From: Mucilaginibacter sp. dw_454
GTDB lineage: Bacteria; Bacteroidota; Bacteroidia; Sphingobacteriales; Sphingobacteriaceae
Reading direction: 5' to 3'
Assembly: GCF_018449775.1 (NCBI RefSeq)
Contig: NZ_JAAVVB010000002.1
Location: 248,001-312,000 of the forward strand
DNA: 64,000 nucleotides
The position numbers and the translations under genes are program-made. The notes below the pieces were generated by a model. The model had not been told where the DNA came from and made no database searches. It was given only the letters and a program-made list of their open reading frames with translations. This document shows positions 38,932-48,778 of the stretch, piece by piece. Within the stretch, counting starts at the first letter, position 1; the number at the start of each line of letters is the position of its first letter.

Positions 38932-40236
38932 ATGTTTAAAAATCTTACAAATCCTGAGCTTGAAAAGAGCTTGAGAGAAATCGCAAAACAAAAAACTACC
39001 CAAATAATTGTACCAGGAACTAATTATATTCCGGTTACTGGTAAGGTTTTAGATGAAGAAGATGTTTTGTTTGGAGTTGACGCGACATTAGACGCCTGGT
39101 TAACTGCAGGAAGATACGCAAATCAATTCGAACATGAATTTGCTAAATATTTTAACGTCCCTAAAGCACTGTTAGTAAACTCTGGATCATCTGCCAATTT
39201 GGTAGCGTTTTACGCATTAACTTCGCCAAAATTGGGCGATAGGCAAGTGCTTCCGGGCGATGAAGTAATAACTGTGGCTGCCGGTTTTCCAACCACCGTT
39301 AATCCAATGTTACAGTATGGATGTGTACCGGTGTTTGTAGATGTTGATATAGCTACACATAATGTTAAGGCCGACGACATTGAAGCCGCAGTGTCGCCAA
39401 AAACAAAAGCTATTATGATAGCGCATTCATTAGGTAATCCGTTTAACCTGGATGAAGTGATGCGCGTGGCAAAAAAATATAACCTTTGGGTTGTAGAAGA
39501 CGATTGCGACTCGTTAGGCGCTACTTACCGGGATAAAAAAACCGGAACTTATGGCGATATAGCGACGTTTTCTTTTTATCCGGCTCATCATATTACCATG
39601 GGTGAGGGTGGAGCTGTAATTATCAATAATCCTGAATTGGCAAAGATAGCCGAAAGCTTTAGAGACTGGGGGCGAGACTGTTATTGCGAGCCTGGTAAAG
39701 ACAACACCTGTGGCTGTCGTTTTTCTCAGCAATTAGGTAGCCTGCCATACGGATATGACCATAAATATACCTACTCACATATAGGTTTTAATTTAAAGGT
39801 TACAGATATGCAGGCTGCATTTGGTGTGTCTCAATTAAAGAAGGTTGATTATTTTGTGCAACGCCGTCGCGAAAATTATAAAGCGCTTTATGAGCGTATG
39901 AAACAATTTGAGGAGATATTTGTACTGCCCGAGCCAACCCCTAACAGTGATCCGTCATGGTTTGGATTTTTGCTTACGCTTCGTGAGGGCGATGCTGCCG
40001 ACCGGCATATGCTGGTACAACATCTCGAAGAAAAGAAAATTGGAACCAGGTTGCTTTTTGCCGGTAATCTGTTACGTCAGCCGGCCTACGCTGGTATCAA
40101 ACATCGTACAATTGGTGACCTTCCGAATACGGATACCATTATGAATCAGTCCTTTTGGTTGGGTGTGTGGCCGGGCCTAAATGAAACTCATTATGATTAT
40201 ATGGCTGATGTTATTAATGCCTATATAAACAGTTAA
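38932..40236 (+). CDS. rfbH: CDP-4-keto-6-deoxyglucose 3-dehydrase (E1, PMP/[2Fe-2S])
   Basis: 434 residues of the DegT/DnrJ/EryC1 aminotransferase fold. Where aminotransferases keep a PLP lysine it has histidine ([13 protein letters not shown], His219-His220), the hallmark of the E1 dehydrase. The iron-sulfur pattern C-X57-C-X-C-X7-C is exact: Cys192, Cys250, Cys252, Cys260. It removes the C-3 hydroxyl of CDP-4-keto-6-deoxyglucose, with electrons from the reductase at 33371. It is separated by 32 bp from the thiamine-enzyme gene and by 1 bp from the flippase gene. Confidence 0.95.
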   Translation: MFKNLTNPELEKSLREIAKQKTTQIIVPGTNYIPVTGKVLDEEDVLFGVDATLDAWLTAGRYANQFEHEFAKYFNVPKALLVNSGSSANLVAFYALTSPKLGDRQVLPGDEVITVAAGFPTTVNPMLQYGCVPVFVDVDIATHNVKADDIEAAVSPKTKAIMIAHSLGNPFNLDEVMRVAKKYNLWVVEDDCDSLGATYRDKKTGTYGDIATFSFYPAHHITMGEGGAVIINNPELAKIAESFRDWGRDCYCEPGKDNTCGCRFSQQLGSLPYGYDHKYTYSHIGFNLKVTDMQAAFGVSQLKKVDYFVQRRRENYKALYERMKQFEEIFVLPEPTPNSDPSWFGFLLTLREGDAADRHMLVQHLEEKKIGTRLLFAGNLLRQPAYAGIKHRTIGDLPNTDTIMNQSFWLGVWPGLNETHYDYMADVINAYINS

Positions 40237-40237
40237 C

Positions 40238-41596
40238 GTGTTATTAATTATTAGAGATTTTTTTAGAAAAATTGGCGTTGATAAGGCCATCGCGTTTACT
40301 GTACTTGCAAGAATAATTCAAGCTTTTGGTGGCATAGTTTCCATTGTATTTATAGCCAAGTTTCTGTCTGGCAATGAACAAGGTTATTACTACACATTTA
40401 GTAGTATTTTGGCAATACAGATTTTTTTTGAATTAGGATTGAGCGGTATTATAACCCAATATACCGCACATGAATTTGCGCATTTAAAGTGGGTTGATAA
40501 TGATCTGGACGGACAGGATTATCATAAATCGCGTGTGTCGTCGCTGCTTAGATTTTGTGTAAAATGGTTCGGAATAATAAGCATCATTTTATTTTTTATA
40601 TTAATGATAGCAGGTTTTGTTTTTTTTTCAAAATATAATGCTAATGATCATGTAAGCTGGCAAAACCCATGGATTATTCTATGTATATCCACATCGCTGA
40701 ATTTATTTATTGATCCGATTCTGGCTTTTATAGAAGGCTTGGGCGAAGTAAAGGATATGGCGCAGCTTAGACTGGTTCAAAAAACCGCGAATGTAATTTT
40801 ACTTTTCTTGTTTTTTGCCCTTGGGTTTAAATTATACTCAGCCGCTTTAGCCTCATTAATTGCTATAGGAATTAACTTTATACAGCTATTATTTGCGAAA
40901 CGCAGAATTAGATTGACGACTATATGGAGATTACATGGAGAATCGACAATCAATTATGTAAAAGAAATATTTCCTTACCAATGGCGCATTGCCTTGAGCT
41001 GGATAAGTGGATATTTTATTTTTCAACTGTTTAACCCAGTGCTTTTTGCATATTCAGGGGCTGTGATTGCTGGCCAAATGGGTATGTCATTGCAGATATT
41101 GAATGGTATATCGGGCTTGTCCATGAGTTGGATAACAACCAAAGTGCCGCTATTTTCATCGTTTATTGCGCATGGAAACTATAATGAGCTAAATAAAGTG
41201 TTTAAAAAAACGCTAAAGAACTTATTAGGCGTTAATTTTGCAATGATACTTTTCTTTTACGCCCTGTATATTGTGCTTTTTATAGATAAGGTCTCTTACG
41301 CAAACAGGTTTTTGTCGCCTGTACCGTTGGCATTACTTTGCTGCGTTACTATTGTAAATCAATTAGTTTTCTCGTGGGCCACCTATTTACGCTGTCATAA
41401 GCAAGAGCCATTTTTGATAAATTCAATTGTTATCGGAATACTTTGCGCATTGTCAACAATGCTATTAGGAAGATATTTTGGTATATTTGGTTTGGTAACC
41501 GGTTACGCATTTATTACCATAATAATCTCTTTGCCATGGGCTTATCTAATTTTTAAGACAAAGAAAGCCGAGTGGCATAATGCTAATAATTATTAA
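40238..41596 (+). CDS. polysaccharide flippase (Wzx-like, MATE/MVF fold)
   Basis: 452 residues, GTG start one base after rfbH. About 12 hydrophobic helices are spread along the chain, with the opening helix and loop ARIIQAFGGIVSIVFIAKFL and the short charged connectors typical of Wzx translocases. It should flip undecaprenyl-linked repeat units across the inner membrane. No glycosyltransferase motif is present. Sequence divergence is normal for Wzx, so the call rests on topology and context. Confidence 0.8.
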   Translation: MLLIIRDFFRKIGVDKAIAFTVLARIIQAFGGIVSIVFIAKFLSGNEQGYYYTFSSILAIQIFFELGLSGIITQYTAHEFAHLKWVDNDLDGQDYHKSRVSSLLRFCVKWFGIISIILFFILMIAGFVFFSKYNANDHVSWQNPWIILCISTSLNLFIDPILAFIEGLGEVKDMAQLRLVQKTANVILLFLFFALGFKLYSAALASLIAIGINFIQLLFAKRRIRLTTIWRLHGESTINYVKEIFPYQWRIALSWISGYFIFQLFNPVLFAYSGAVIAGQMGMSLQILNGISGLSMSWITTKVPLFSSFIAHGNYNELNKVFKKTLKNLLGVNFAMILFFYALYIVLFIDKVSYANRFLSPVPLALLCCVTIVNQLVFSWATYLRCHKQEPFLINSIVIGILCALSTMLLGRYFGIFGLVTGYAFITIIISLPWAYLIFKTKKAEWHNANNY

Positions 41597-41605
41597 CGAC
41601 CGACA

Positions 41606-42466
41606 ATGCCTAAAGTATCAATTATCGTCCCAACTTATAATCGGTCGATATATTTAAAAGAAACTTTAAATTCAATTTTGAGTCAAAGTTTCACTGATTA
41701 TGAAATAATCATAACCGACAATAACTCAACCGATGATACGGAAAATGTTGTTAAGTCGTTCAGTGATCCACGAATAGTATATTCAAAAAATCCAGAAAAC
41801 GTTGGGTCGGTAAACAATTACAATGAGGCATTAAAACTTGTTAAAGGCACATATATCCATCTGTTCAGCGATGATGATATCATGCTTGCAGATTGTCTTG
41901 CAGACAAGGTTGGCGTTCTTGACAAATATCCGGAGATCGGTGTGGTGCATTCAGATATCAATACGATTGATAAAAATGGATCAATAATATCAAACAATCA
42001 TTACTCTTTTAAAGTCTACAAAAAATGGGCAAAAATGCATGCTGTAAGCAAAGCATTTCCAAAAGAGATGTATCACAAAATGCTGGTTGCAAATAATTTT
42101 GTTTGTATGCCTGCTGTAATGTTCAGAGCTTCTGTGTTAAATAAAATTGGCCTTTTCGACGCTGCGTTATCTTATATTGTTGATTGGCAGTACTGGCTTA
42201 AGGCAAGCTTGTATTTTGACTTTTATTATATTAACAAAAAAACGGTCTCTTACCGAATTCATGATAATAACACCGTAAAAAAGCTTTCTTTAAGGATATT
42301 AAATAATGAACTTGAACATATTTTTAATGACCTTGTTACAAATTACAAAGACTCTGCCATCGTAAAAAGCAGATTGCAATATTGGCTGATAAAAGTATAT
42401 TATAATGGCCGTTACCGTCATTTTTATACTAATTACCTAAGGTGGCTACTAGAATTTATACGTTAA
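41606..42466 (+). CDS. family 2 glycosyltransferase
   Basis: 286 residues, GT-A fold. The opening VSIIVPTYNRSIYLKETLNSIL and IITDNNSTDDT are characteristic of GT2; FSDDDIM holds the metal-binding Asp cluster and VDWQYWLKA contains a conserved acidic/Trp segment near the catalytic base. Cytoplasmic or membrane-associated, acting on a nucleotide sugar during repeat-unit assembly. Donor and linkage are unknown. It is followed by an acyltransferase gene after a 29-bp gap. Confidence 0.88.
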   Translation: MPKVSIIVPTYNRSIYLKETLNSILSQSFTDYEIIITDNNSTDDTENVVKSFSDPRIVYSKNPENVGSVNNYNEALKLVKGTYIHLFSDDDIMLADCLADKVGVLDKYPEIGVVHSDINTIDKNGSIISNNHYSFKVYKKWAKMHAVSKAFPKEMYHKMLVANNFVCMPAVMFRASVLNKIGLFDAALSYIVDWQYWLKASLYFDFYYINKKTVSYRIHDNNTVKKLSLRILNNELEHIFNDLVTNYKDSAIVKSRLQYWLIKVYYNGRYRHFYTNYLRWLLEFIR

Positions 42467-42495
42467 TACGTTGAGTATTTTAAACTGTTAATACT

Positions 42496-43059
42496 ATGAT
42501 TTTATTAAAATTGCTCCGCCAATATTTGTCGCGTTTTAAAATGCAATGCCGGTTAGCCTATGTATCTAATTACTTTAATTGCTACATACATTATTCGGTT
42601 GGATTTTATTACGAAAAAATAACTGACATCGAAATAGGTAAGGGTTGTTCAATTGGGATAAACAATGTTATATTTTGTACAAATGAACAAAACAAAGGGA
42701 CCAGGTCAAAATTGAAAATTGGCGATGGTACATCGCTCGGAGAGATGAATAGCATAAGAGCTTCGGGAGGCGAGGTAATTATTGGAAAAAATTGCCTTAT
42801 CTCACAGTTTGTAAATATTATTGGTAGTAATCACTCTATTAATAAAAACGAAACTATAAAAGATCAACTTTGGGACGATATAAAAACAGGAGTTGTCATC
42901 GGAAATGATGTTTGGATAGGTTGCGGTAGCACGATATTGCCGGGAGTAAAAATTGGGGATGGCGCAATAGTAGCAGCCGGCTCTGTTGTTACAAAAGATG
43001 TGGCCCCTTATACTATTATTGGCGGTGTGCCAGCATCGTTTATCAAAAACCGGACTTAG
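42496..43059 (+). CDS. hexapeptide-repeat acyltransferase (left-handed beta-helix)
   Basis: 187 residues with tandem [LIV]-G-x4 turns ([39 protein letters not shown]) and the C-terminal [18 protein letters not shown], with [15 protein letters not shown] and [12 protein letters not shown]. These are typical of trimeric acetyltransferases such as WbbJ and serine/maltose acetyltransferases. It probably O- or N-acetylates a sugar of the repeat unit; the catalytic His sits in IIGSNHSIN. The target is unknown. Confidence 0.85.
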   Translation: MILLKLLRQYLSRFKMQCRLAYVSNYFNCYIHYSVGFYYEKITDIEIGKGCSIGINNVIFCTNEQNKGTRSKLKIGDGTSLGEMNSIRASGGEVIIGKNCLISQFVNIIGSNHSINKNETIKDQLWDDIKTGVVIGNDVWIGCGSTILPGVKIGDGAIVAAGSVVTKDVAPYTIIGGVPASFIKNRT

Positions 43060-43072
43060 CGAATAAAGTTAA

Positions 43073-44236
43073 ATGAAAAAAGTTTTATACGTTTTTGGCG
43101 GTGAAGAAGCATCCGGAGCGGAACTGGTTATCCAAAGATTAATCCAATACAACAAGGGGGCAGTTGATGCACACTTATTTGTGGCACCCGGACAATTTGC
43201 CGAACAAGCTATAAAAAACAAACTCTGCGAAATAACTTTATTAGACCAATTAAAAAAGCTAAATCGCGGAAGAACCGAAGGGATTGGATTTATTATTAAG
43301 GCGTTGAAGAACTATATAGCAGTTTCTGCTGCCGTATTAAATTATGTAAAGAGAAATAAAATTGAGATTGTTCATGCCAACACGGTAGTGCCAGCATCTT
43401 ATTTACTGCCAGCGATTTTTTTTTCAAAACTTACCTTCAGAAAAACTAAATGGATTTGGAGTGACCACGATATTAAATATTTTTCAAGGCTTGATCATTT
43501 AATTTCTAATTGGTGTCTCAGGTTTTACAATGCAACTTTAGTTGTATCAATTGCGGTAAAGAAAAAATTTAATCCGAACAAATCCAATATTATCGTCCTG
43601 TATAATGGCATCGATTTAAACCAATTTAACAAAAATAACGATGAAAGGCGGCAGTTTAGACAAGCGCATAATATAAAAGATGACGAGCTTTTGTTTTGTA
43701 TAGCAGGTGTGATTTCTCCGCGAAAAGGACAGCTAAGTTTGATAAAGGCATTTGGCGAACTGTTAAGCAGATACGATAACATTAAATTAGTTTTTGCCGG
43801 TAGTTTGTCAGAAGATACCCCTGACTATTATCGGGCATTTTTAGATGCCGTAAATCAACATTCTGATAAAATAACTTATATAGGCAAAGTCAGTAACATG
43901 TTGCCATTATATAATGGAATAGATGTGTTAATTAACAACAGTAGCGCACAAGGAAGCGAACCCCTGGGTACAACAATTTTGGAGGCTATGGCATTCGAAA
44001 AAATCGTTGCTGCAACAAATCTGGGCGGATCGCCAGAAATTATATCTGATAAAGAAAATGGGTTTTTATATGGTCCTGATGATAATGAAGAGCTGAAAAA
44101 TATTATTGAAACAATAATTATTAAACATAATTCTTTTACTGATTTAAGGGTAAACGCGCGCCTCAATATCAAACACAAATTTGATATTGAGCAAATGGCA
44201 ATTAATTATAATAAAATCATTAATTCTATTAGTTGA
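43073..44236 (+). CDS. family 4 glycosyltransferase
   Basis: 387 residues, GT-B fold. The N-terminal domain carries VFGGEEASGAELVIQRLI, and the donor-binding C-terminal domain has FCIAGVISPRKGQLSLIKAF and SEPLGTTILEAMAFEK (the GT4 E-x7-E-type motif). It transfers a nucleotide-activated sugar in repeat-unit synthesis. The next gene starts 4 nt downstream. Confidence 0.88.
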   Translation: MKKVLYVFGGEEASGAELVIQRLIQYNKGAVDAHLFVAPGQFAEQAIKNKLCEITLLDQLKKLNRGRTEGIGFIIKALKNYIAVSAAVLNYVKRNKIEIVHANTVVPASYLLPAIFFSKLTFRKTKWIWSDHDIKYFSRLDHLISNWCLRFYNATLVVSIAVKKKFNPNKSNIIVLYNGIDLNQFNKNNDERRQFRQAHNIKDDELLFCIAGVISPRKGQLSLIKAFGELLSRYDNIKLVFAGSLSEDTPDYYRAFLDAVNQHSDKITYIGKVSNMLPLYNGIDVLINNSSAQGSEPLGTTILEAMAFEKIVAATNLGGSPEIISDKENGFLYGPDDNEELKNIIETIIIKHNSFTDLRVNARLNIKHKFDIEQMAINYNKIINSIS

Positions 44237-44240
44237 TACA

Positions 44241-45497
44241 ATGGTTGGTGTTATAATTTTTCTTGGAAGTGCTGTGTACATGTGCGGTTCATATTTAATA
44301 TGGCCAAGCAGGTATAATATAACAGCGCATCTTAATTTGGCCTTTGTTTTTCTTGCTTTTTTTGTCCCGGCTGTTATTTTAGAAAATCAGAATGATTTTG
44401 CGCCTGAGCTAGTTACTTTATATACAGAATTACTTATAGTTGGCGCCATTTTTTATGTAATTGGCTTATTTACAGGTTTCCAAATCAAAGCGGGCCCAAC
44501 ATCATTTTCGTTTGACGTTTTAGAGACTAAGATTTATGAACGCAGGGTTATAAGGATAACGAAGATCTTATTGATATCCGGTATAATTGGAGAAACTTTG
44601 GGCTATCTGTTAATGGGGTTTGTTCCTATGTTTGCTGCAGACCCGCTTGCCGCCAAATTCTTTAGAGGGCCATATGCTGTACCAGCTTACGTTTCTGCTA
44701 TATACCTATCTTCTTTTTTTATTTTAAGCACAATTGTACCTATTGGCTTGATGATATGGTATCAAAATAAAAAAAAGGTTTTATTTCTTTTTTTGATAGT
44801 TACCGCGGTTGGGCTTATGATGTTGTCGTTAGCCAGAAGCCCCGCCTTTAGCGGTATAGTTTTAACAGTAGCCGTGATAATGTCTTTTAAAAGCAAAAAG
44901 TTATTTGTTGCTTTTATTCTACTGATTTTTGGTTTGTATGCGTTTAGTTCGGTTTTTTATTTCATAACCGGCATCAGAGACTATTCTGAAATGGGGTTCG
45001 CATTAAAAACAGATCATGTTTTTTGGAGAGTGTTGTCATCTGGTTCTAACGATGTTAACGAACAGTTAGACTTTTTGAGGTATTTTAACAATAACCCAGA
45101 GTGGACCTACGGGCAGACAATTTATGGAGGATTGATACCCGGCCATTATTATTGGAATCCATCAGTATACACTTTACGGGTTATAACTATGGGGCAAGAT
45201 GTAAACGAAGTAATTTCGGGAGGTGTCAGGCTACCCGCACCTATGTGGGGGTATGTTTCATTTCAATGGCCTGGTGCGGCTATATTTAGTTTTCTATCTG
45301 GTTTTGCGCGAGGAGCAATTATAAAATATACTAAGTATTGGGTAAATAAACATAAGTCATTACTTGTCATTATTATTGTAATGTCTATTAACATAGCGGT
45401 GTTCGAGTCTTTACCTTACTTTTTTATACTTTCCATGTACACCATACCACCCATTTTGGTGTTCTTGTTTTATATGTTTAGGTTTAAATTAAAATAA
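44241..45497 (+). CDS. candidate O-antigen/EPS polymerase (Wzy-like)
   Basis: 418 residues from ATG 44241 (MVGVIIFLG); an in-frame start at 44181 would overlap the previous gene by 56 bp. The chain is very hydrophobic, with about 10-12 predicted membrane segments and a larger periplasmic-like loop around residues 250-340 (SSGSNDVNEQLDFLRYFNNN). Wzy proteins share little sequence; position between glycosyltransferases in a Wzx/Wzz locus, size and topology support the call. A function other than polymerase is possible. Confidence 0.7.
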   Translation: MVGVIIFLGSAVYMCGSYLIWPSRYNITAHLNLAFVFLAFFVPAVILENQNDFAPELVTLYTELLIVGAIFYVIGLFTGFQIKAGPTSFSFDVLETKIYERRVIRITKILLISGIIGETLGYLLMGFVPMFAADPLAAKFFRGPYAVPAYVSAIYLSSFFILSTIVPIGLMIWYQNKKKVLFLFLIVTAVGLMMLSLARSPAFSGIVLTVAVIMSFKSKKLFVAFILLIFGLYAFSSVFYFITGIRDYSEMGFALKTDHVFWRVLSSGSNDVNEQLDFLRYFNNNPEWTYGQTIYGGLIPGHYYWNPSVYTLRVITMGQDVNEVISGGVRLPAPMWGYVSFQWPGAAIFSFLSGFARGAIIKYTKYWVNKHKSLLVIIIVMSINIAVFESLPYFFILSMYTIPPILVFLFYMFRFKLK

Positions 45498-45538
45498 TTA
45501 GCCTGATAAATTGTCAGCAGGTATTTGTTATATCATAT

Positions 45539-46612
45539 ATGTTTATTTTAAATAGCAGATTTTTAACTCAAAATTTAACCGGTGTGCAGCGCTATGGGTA
45601 TGAATTGTTTAAACAATTATCAAATAGCCAACTCGATTTTAGATGCTTTTTGCCAAACCAACCTGTAAATAACACGTATCAAGTAGACCAACAAATTGAC
45701 CTGCAAAAGATTGGCAAAAATCAATCACACGTCTGGGAGCAAATAGATTTACCTTCTTATTTAAGAAAAAACGGTTCGCCCCTGTTGTTAAATCTTTGCA
45801 ATACTGCGCCATTATTTTACAAGAATCAAATAGTTACAGTTCATGACATTGCTTACATGCGTGGTAACTGGCACAGTCGCAGTTTTCGTGCGTTCTATAA
45901 AACGGTGATACCGAAAGTTATAAAAAATAGCCACCATGTTATTACCGTTAGCGAGTTTTCAAAACAAGAGATCATGAGTGCTTACGGCACCCCTGGCGAG
46001 AAAATATCAGTTATTTACAACGCGCCGTTTATAGCCAACACCCTGACAGATGCTACAGAAATTGAGAAAATGGTTTTAGACAAGCCGTTTATATTATCTG
46101 TGGGATCAATGGATTTACGTAAAAACCTTAAAAGACTGATTCAAGCGTTTTTATTATTAAAAAACAAGAACATTAAACTTTTGCTAACGGGCAGTCACCA
46201 TACAAACTTTAAAAGTGATCCTGAATTAGGTATCCTGCTAAATAATAATAAAGATAGGATAGTTTTTTTGGGCTACCGTACAGATGCAGAACTCACGTAT
46301 TTATATAAAAATGCGTTATGTTTTGTTTATCCGTCTTTGTACGAAGGGTTTGGTATTCCGCCAATTGAGGCTATGATGAACAATTGCCCGGTAGTTACAA
46401 GTAACGTTTCAAGCCTGCCAGAGGTTTGTGGCGATGGCGCATTATACTGCGATCCGTTAAGTATTAATGATATCGCTGCAAGTATAAATACGATGATAGA
46501 AAATCAAGATCAAAGAGCGAAATACATTTTGGCCGGCGCAAAAAATGCTTCAAAATATTCATGGCAACTTTCGGGCGATAAGCTTAAGACATTAATAAAC
46601 AATTATATATAA
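45539..46612 (+). CDS. family 4 glycosyltransferase
   Basis: 357 residues with GT4 hallmarks: FLTQNLTGVQRYGYELFKQL near the N-terminus, HHVITVSEFSKQEIM, SVGSMDLRKNLKRLIQAF and SLYEGFGIPPIEAMMNNCPV (E-x7-E catalytic/donor motif), then SSLPEVCGDGALYCDP. This pattern is common among mannosyl/rhamnosyl-type enzymes of O-antigen loci; the sugar cannot be fixed. It is 2 nt from the acyltransferase gene. Confidence 0.9.
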   Translation: MFILNSRFLTQNLTGVQRYGYELFKQLSNSQLDFRCFLPNQPVNNTYQVDQQIDLQKIGKNQSHVWEQIDLPSYLRKNGSPLLLNLCNTAPLFYKNQIVTVHDIAYMRGNWHSRSFRAFYKTVIPKVIKNSHHVITVSEFSKQEIMSAYGTPGEKISVIYNAPFIANTLTDATEIEKMVLDKPFILSVGSMDLRKNLKRLIQAFLLLKNKNIKLLLTGSHHTNFKSDPELGILLNNNKDRIVFLGYRTDAELTYLYKNALCFVYPSLYEGFGIPPIEAMMNNCPVVTSNVSSLPEVCGDGALYCDPLSINDIAASINTMIENQDQRAKYILAGAKNASKYSWQLSGDKLKTLINNYI

Positions 46613-46614
46613 TT

Positions 46615-47703
46615 ATGAATTCAATTTCGCTTCCGAAGCATAGGTTGGAGTGGTTAGACTGTTTACGAGGTATCGCAGCGTTAATGGTTGTTGTATTACA
46701 CCTCTGGCTTTCGTTGCTATCAATCTATAAACTAAGCTTAACAGGCTCTTTAAAGATAATATCATATTTCATATTTGGTTATCTGGATTTTGGGAAAATT
46801 GGGGTAGTAGCATTTTTTTTAATAAGTGGCTATGTTATTCCTTATAGCTTTAGAGGGAAGACAAATAAGCAGTTCTTTCTAAATCGATTTTTCAGATTAT
46901 ATCCGGCATATTGGGTTTCCATATTATCGCTGATCATAATTATCGGCTTGCCGCCAATAAAAGATCTGTTGGCAAATATCACGATGTTTCAAAGATTCTT
47001 GGGTGTAAACGATTTAATTGGTGCATTTTGGACTTTACAAATAGAGCTAATATTTTATATTTTTTGTGCTGTATTGCATTATTTTAAATTATTGGAAAGC
47101 GACAAATTTATATTCAAAACAATAGTAGTTCTTATAGGTTTAACTTTGGTTATTGCTTTTTTACGGTTTGAGTTAGATAAAAAATTACCAGTAGCACTAT
47201 TTTTAGCATTGATAGTAATGTTTTTAGGATTAATGTGGCGGCGCGCTACCTTAGATAAATCTGCATTCATTACGAAGCCCCTTGTATATAAGATTCTATT
47301 TGGTTTTATAGTAGTATTACTCCCAATAACGTTACTGGCCTATTCTAAAGATTACGGTTATAATGAAACCTGGTATAGATATTTTTTTTCGTACTTATTA
47401 GCGCTGGGTATATTTTTTGTATTCTCATTTTATAAGTTCGTAAACAGTGTGTTATTGTATTTGGGTAGTATAAGCTATTCATTGTATCTATTGCATGCAG
47501 TATTTGGCTTAGAGTTTACGGTGATAGTTTTAAAATTTTTAAAAACAAATAATATCTATCTATATGTTGTTATTTTCTTTGTTTTGTCATTTGTTAGTGC
47601 AACGCTCTGTTATTTTTTCGTAGAAAAGCCATGCGTGAGATTGGGTAAAAAAATAGTTAATAGATTAAATGGAAAACATAACATTCAATCTACAGATAAG
47701 TAA
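46615..47703 (+). CDS. acyltransferase-3 family membrane O-acyltransferase
   Basis: 362 residues with about 10 membrane helices. The Acyl_transf_3 start RLEWLDCLRGIAALMVVVLH includes the catalytic His at the end of the first helix; FFLISGYVIPYSFRGK and FFLNRFFRLYPAYW (R-x10-R type segment) follow. Such OafA/YrhL-like proteins transfer acetyl or other acyl groups to surface sugars. It lies between two GT4 genes with 2- and 3-bp gaps, so it is clearly part of the polysaccharide operon. Confidence 0.88.
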   Translation: MNSISLPKHRLEWLDCLRGIAALMVVVLHLWLSLLSIYKLSLTGSLKIISYFIFGYLDFGKIGVVAFFLISGYVIPYSFRGKTNKQFFLNRFFRLYPAYWVSILSLIIIIGLPPIKDLLANITMFQRFLGVNDLIGAFWTLQIELIFYIFCAVLHYFKLLESDKFIFKTIVVLIGLTLVIAFLRFELDKKLPVALFLALIVMFLGLMWRRATLDKSAFITKPLVYKILFGFIVVLLPITLLAYSKDYGYNETWYRYFFSYLLALGIFFVFSFYKFVNSVLLYLGSISYSLYLLHAVFGLEFTVIVLKFLKTNNIYLYVVIFFVLSFVSATLCYFFVEKPCVRLGKKIVNRLNGKHNIQSTDK

Positions 47704-47706
47704 ATT

Positions 47707-48765
47707 ATGAGAATATTGATTGTAGACGAACTTTTTTATCCGTTAGGTGGTATACAAGTAAGATTTAAAGATTTGTCAGAGCAATGGGCTAAAGCTGGTC
47801 ATACAGTAATTATGACAGCAATCGATCATGTAGGCAATCTACCTGAACAGGAAGTAATAAATGGTGTTACATATAATAGGGTGATGAAAGACCCTAATTA
47901 TTACAAATCAGGGCGATTTGGTCGCAAAACCGGCACTATCCTGCAATATACCTATAAGCTAAAATCCTTCTTTAAACAAGATTGGGATTTGGTTATTTTT
48001 GGCCAGTTTCCGATGTTACCACAGGTGATTTATCATTATTTATATAAAAAACATGATAAAACAGTTTTAGACTTTGTTGAATATAGAGACTCAAAATTGT
48101 GGAAGTTTATTAATAATATTATTATTAATGCTGCTGATAATGTGGTATGCATCAGTGAACATGTAAAAGAATGCGCTATGATGTATCGGAAAGATAACCT
48201 ATATGTCATACCAAGTTTTGTTGATACAAACAAATCTAAACCTGAATCCAAAACAAATTATATATTTCTGGGCCGCATGGAAGAACACAAGCACCCTGAA
48301 GTTGCTATCGAAGTTGTAATCAGCTATAACCAAACGTATAACCAAAATATGCAATTGATGTTAGTAGGAGGAGGGAATATGCTTGAAGGTTTAAAGAAAA
48401 AATACGGCCATATATCATTTATCAATTTTTTGGGTGCTGTTGATGAAGAAAAAAAACTTGAAGTTTTGGCAAACGGGAGGATGTTGATATTTCCATCAGA
48501 ACGAGAGGGCCTGCCTATCGTGGTTATAGAAGCAATGTCATACGGAATCCCGACGGTTACTACCGATTTTCCCGGCAACGGCACTCAGTTCTTTGTGAAA
48601 CAAGAAGATATTGGATTAGTAGCACTCCCTAACATTAAAGATCTTGTTGCTAAAGTCCATGAATTAGAAGAAAACTACGATTACTATACAACAAGATGCC
48701 TGGAGGTAAAGGGAAACTATGACATCAGCTTGCTAAGCGCAAAGTATTTAGAAAATCTTAATTAA
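47707..48765 (+). CDS. family 4 glycosyltransferase
   Basis: 352 residues, GT-B: N-terminal FYPLGGIQVRFKDLSEQWAKAGH, middle DNVVCISEHVKECAMMY, C-terminal YIFLGRMEEHKHPEVAIEVV, PSEREGLPIVVIEAMSYGIP (E-x7-E motif). It adds another sugar of the repeat unit; acceptor unknown. Lies 13 bp before an epimerase/dehydratase gene. Confidence 0.88.
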   Translation: MRILIVDELFYPLGGIQVRFKDLSEQWAKAGHTVIMTAIDHVGNLPEQEVINGVTYNRVMKDPNYYKSGRFGRKTGTILQYTYKLKSFFKQDWDLVIFGQFPMLPQVIYHYLYKKHDKTVLDFVEYRDSKLWKFINNIIINAADNVVCISEHVKECAMMYRKDNLYVIPSFVDTNKSKPESKTNYIFLGRMEEHKHPEVAIEVVISYNQTYNQNMQLMLVGGGNMLEGLKKKYGHISFINFLGAVDEEKKLEVLANGRMLIFPSEREGLPIVVIEAMSYGIPTVTTDFPGNGTQFFVKQEDIGLVALPNIKDLVAKVHELEENYDYYTTRCLEVKGNYDISLLSAKYLENLN

Positions 48766-48778
48766 ATAAAAATTTATT

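Noticed and set aside
38932-40236. Ordinary DegT/DnrJ sugar aminotransferase
   Set aside because: The PLP lysine is replaced by histidine and four cysteines show the E1 dehydrase spacing.
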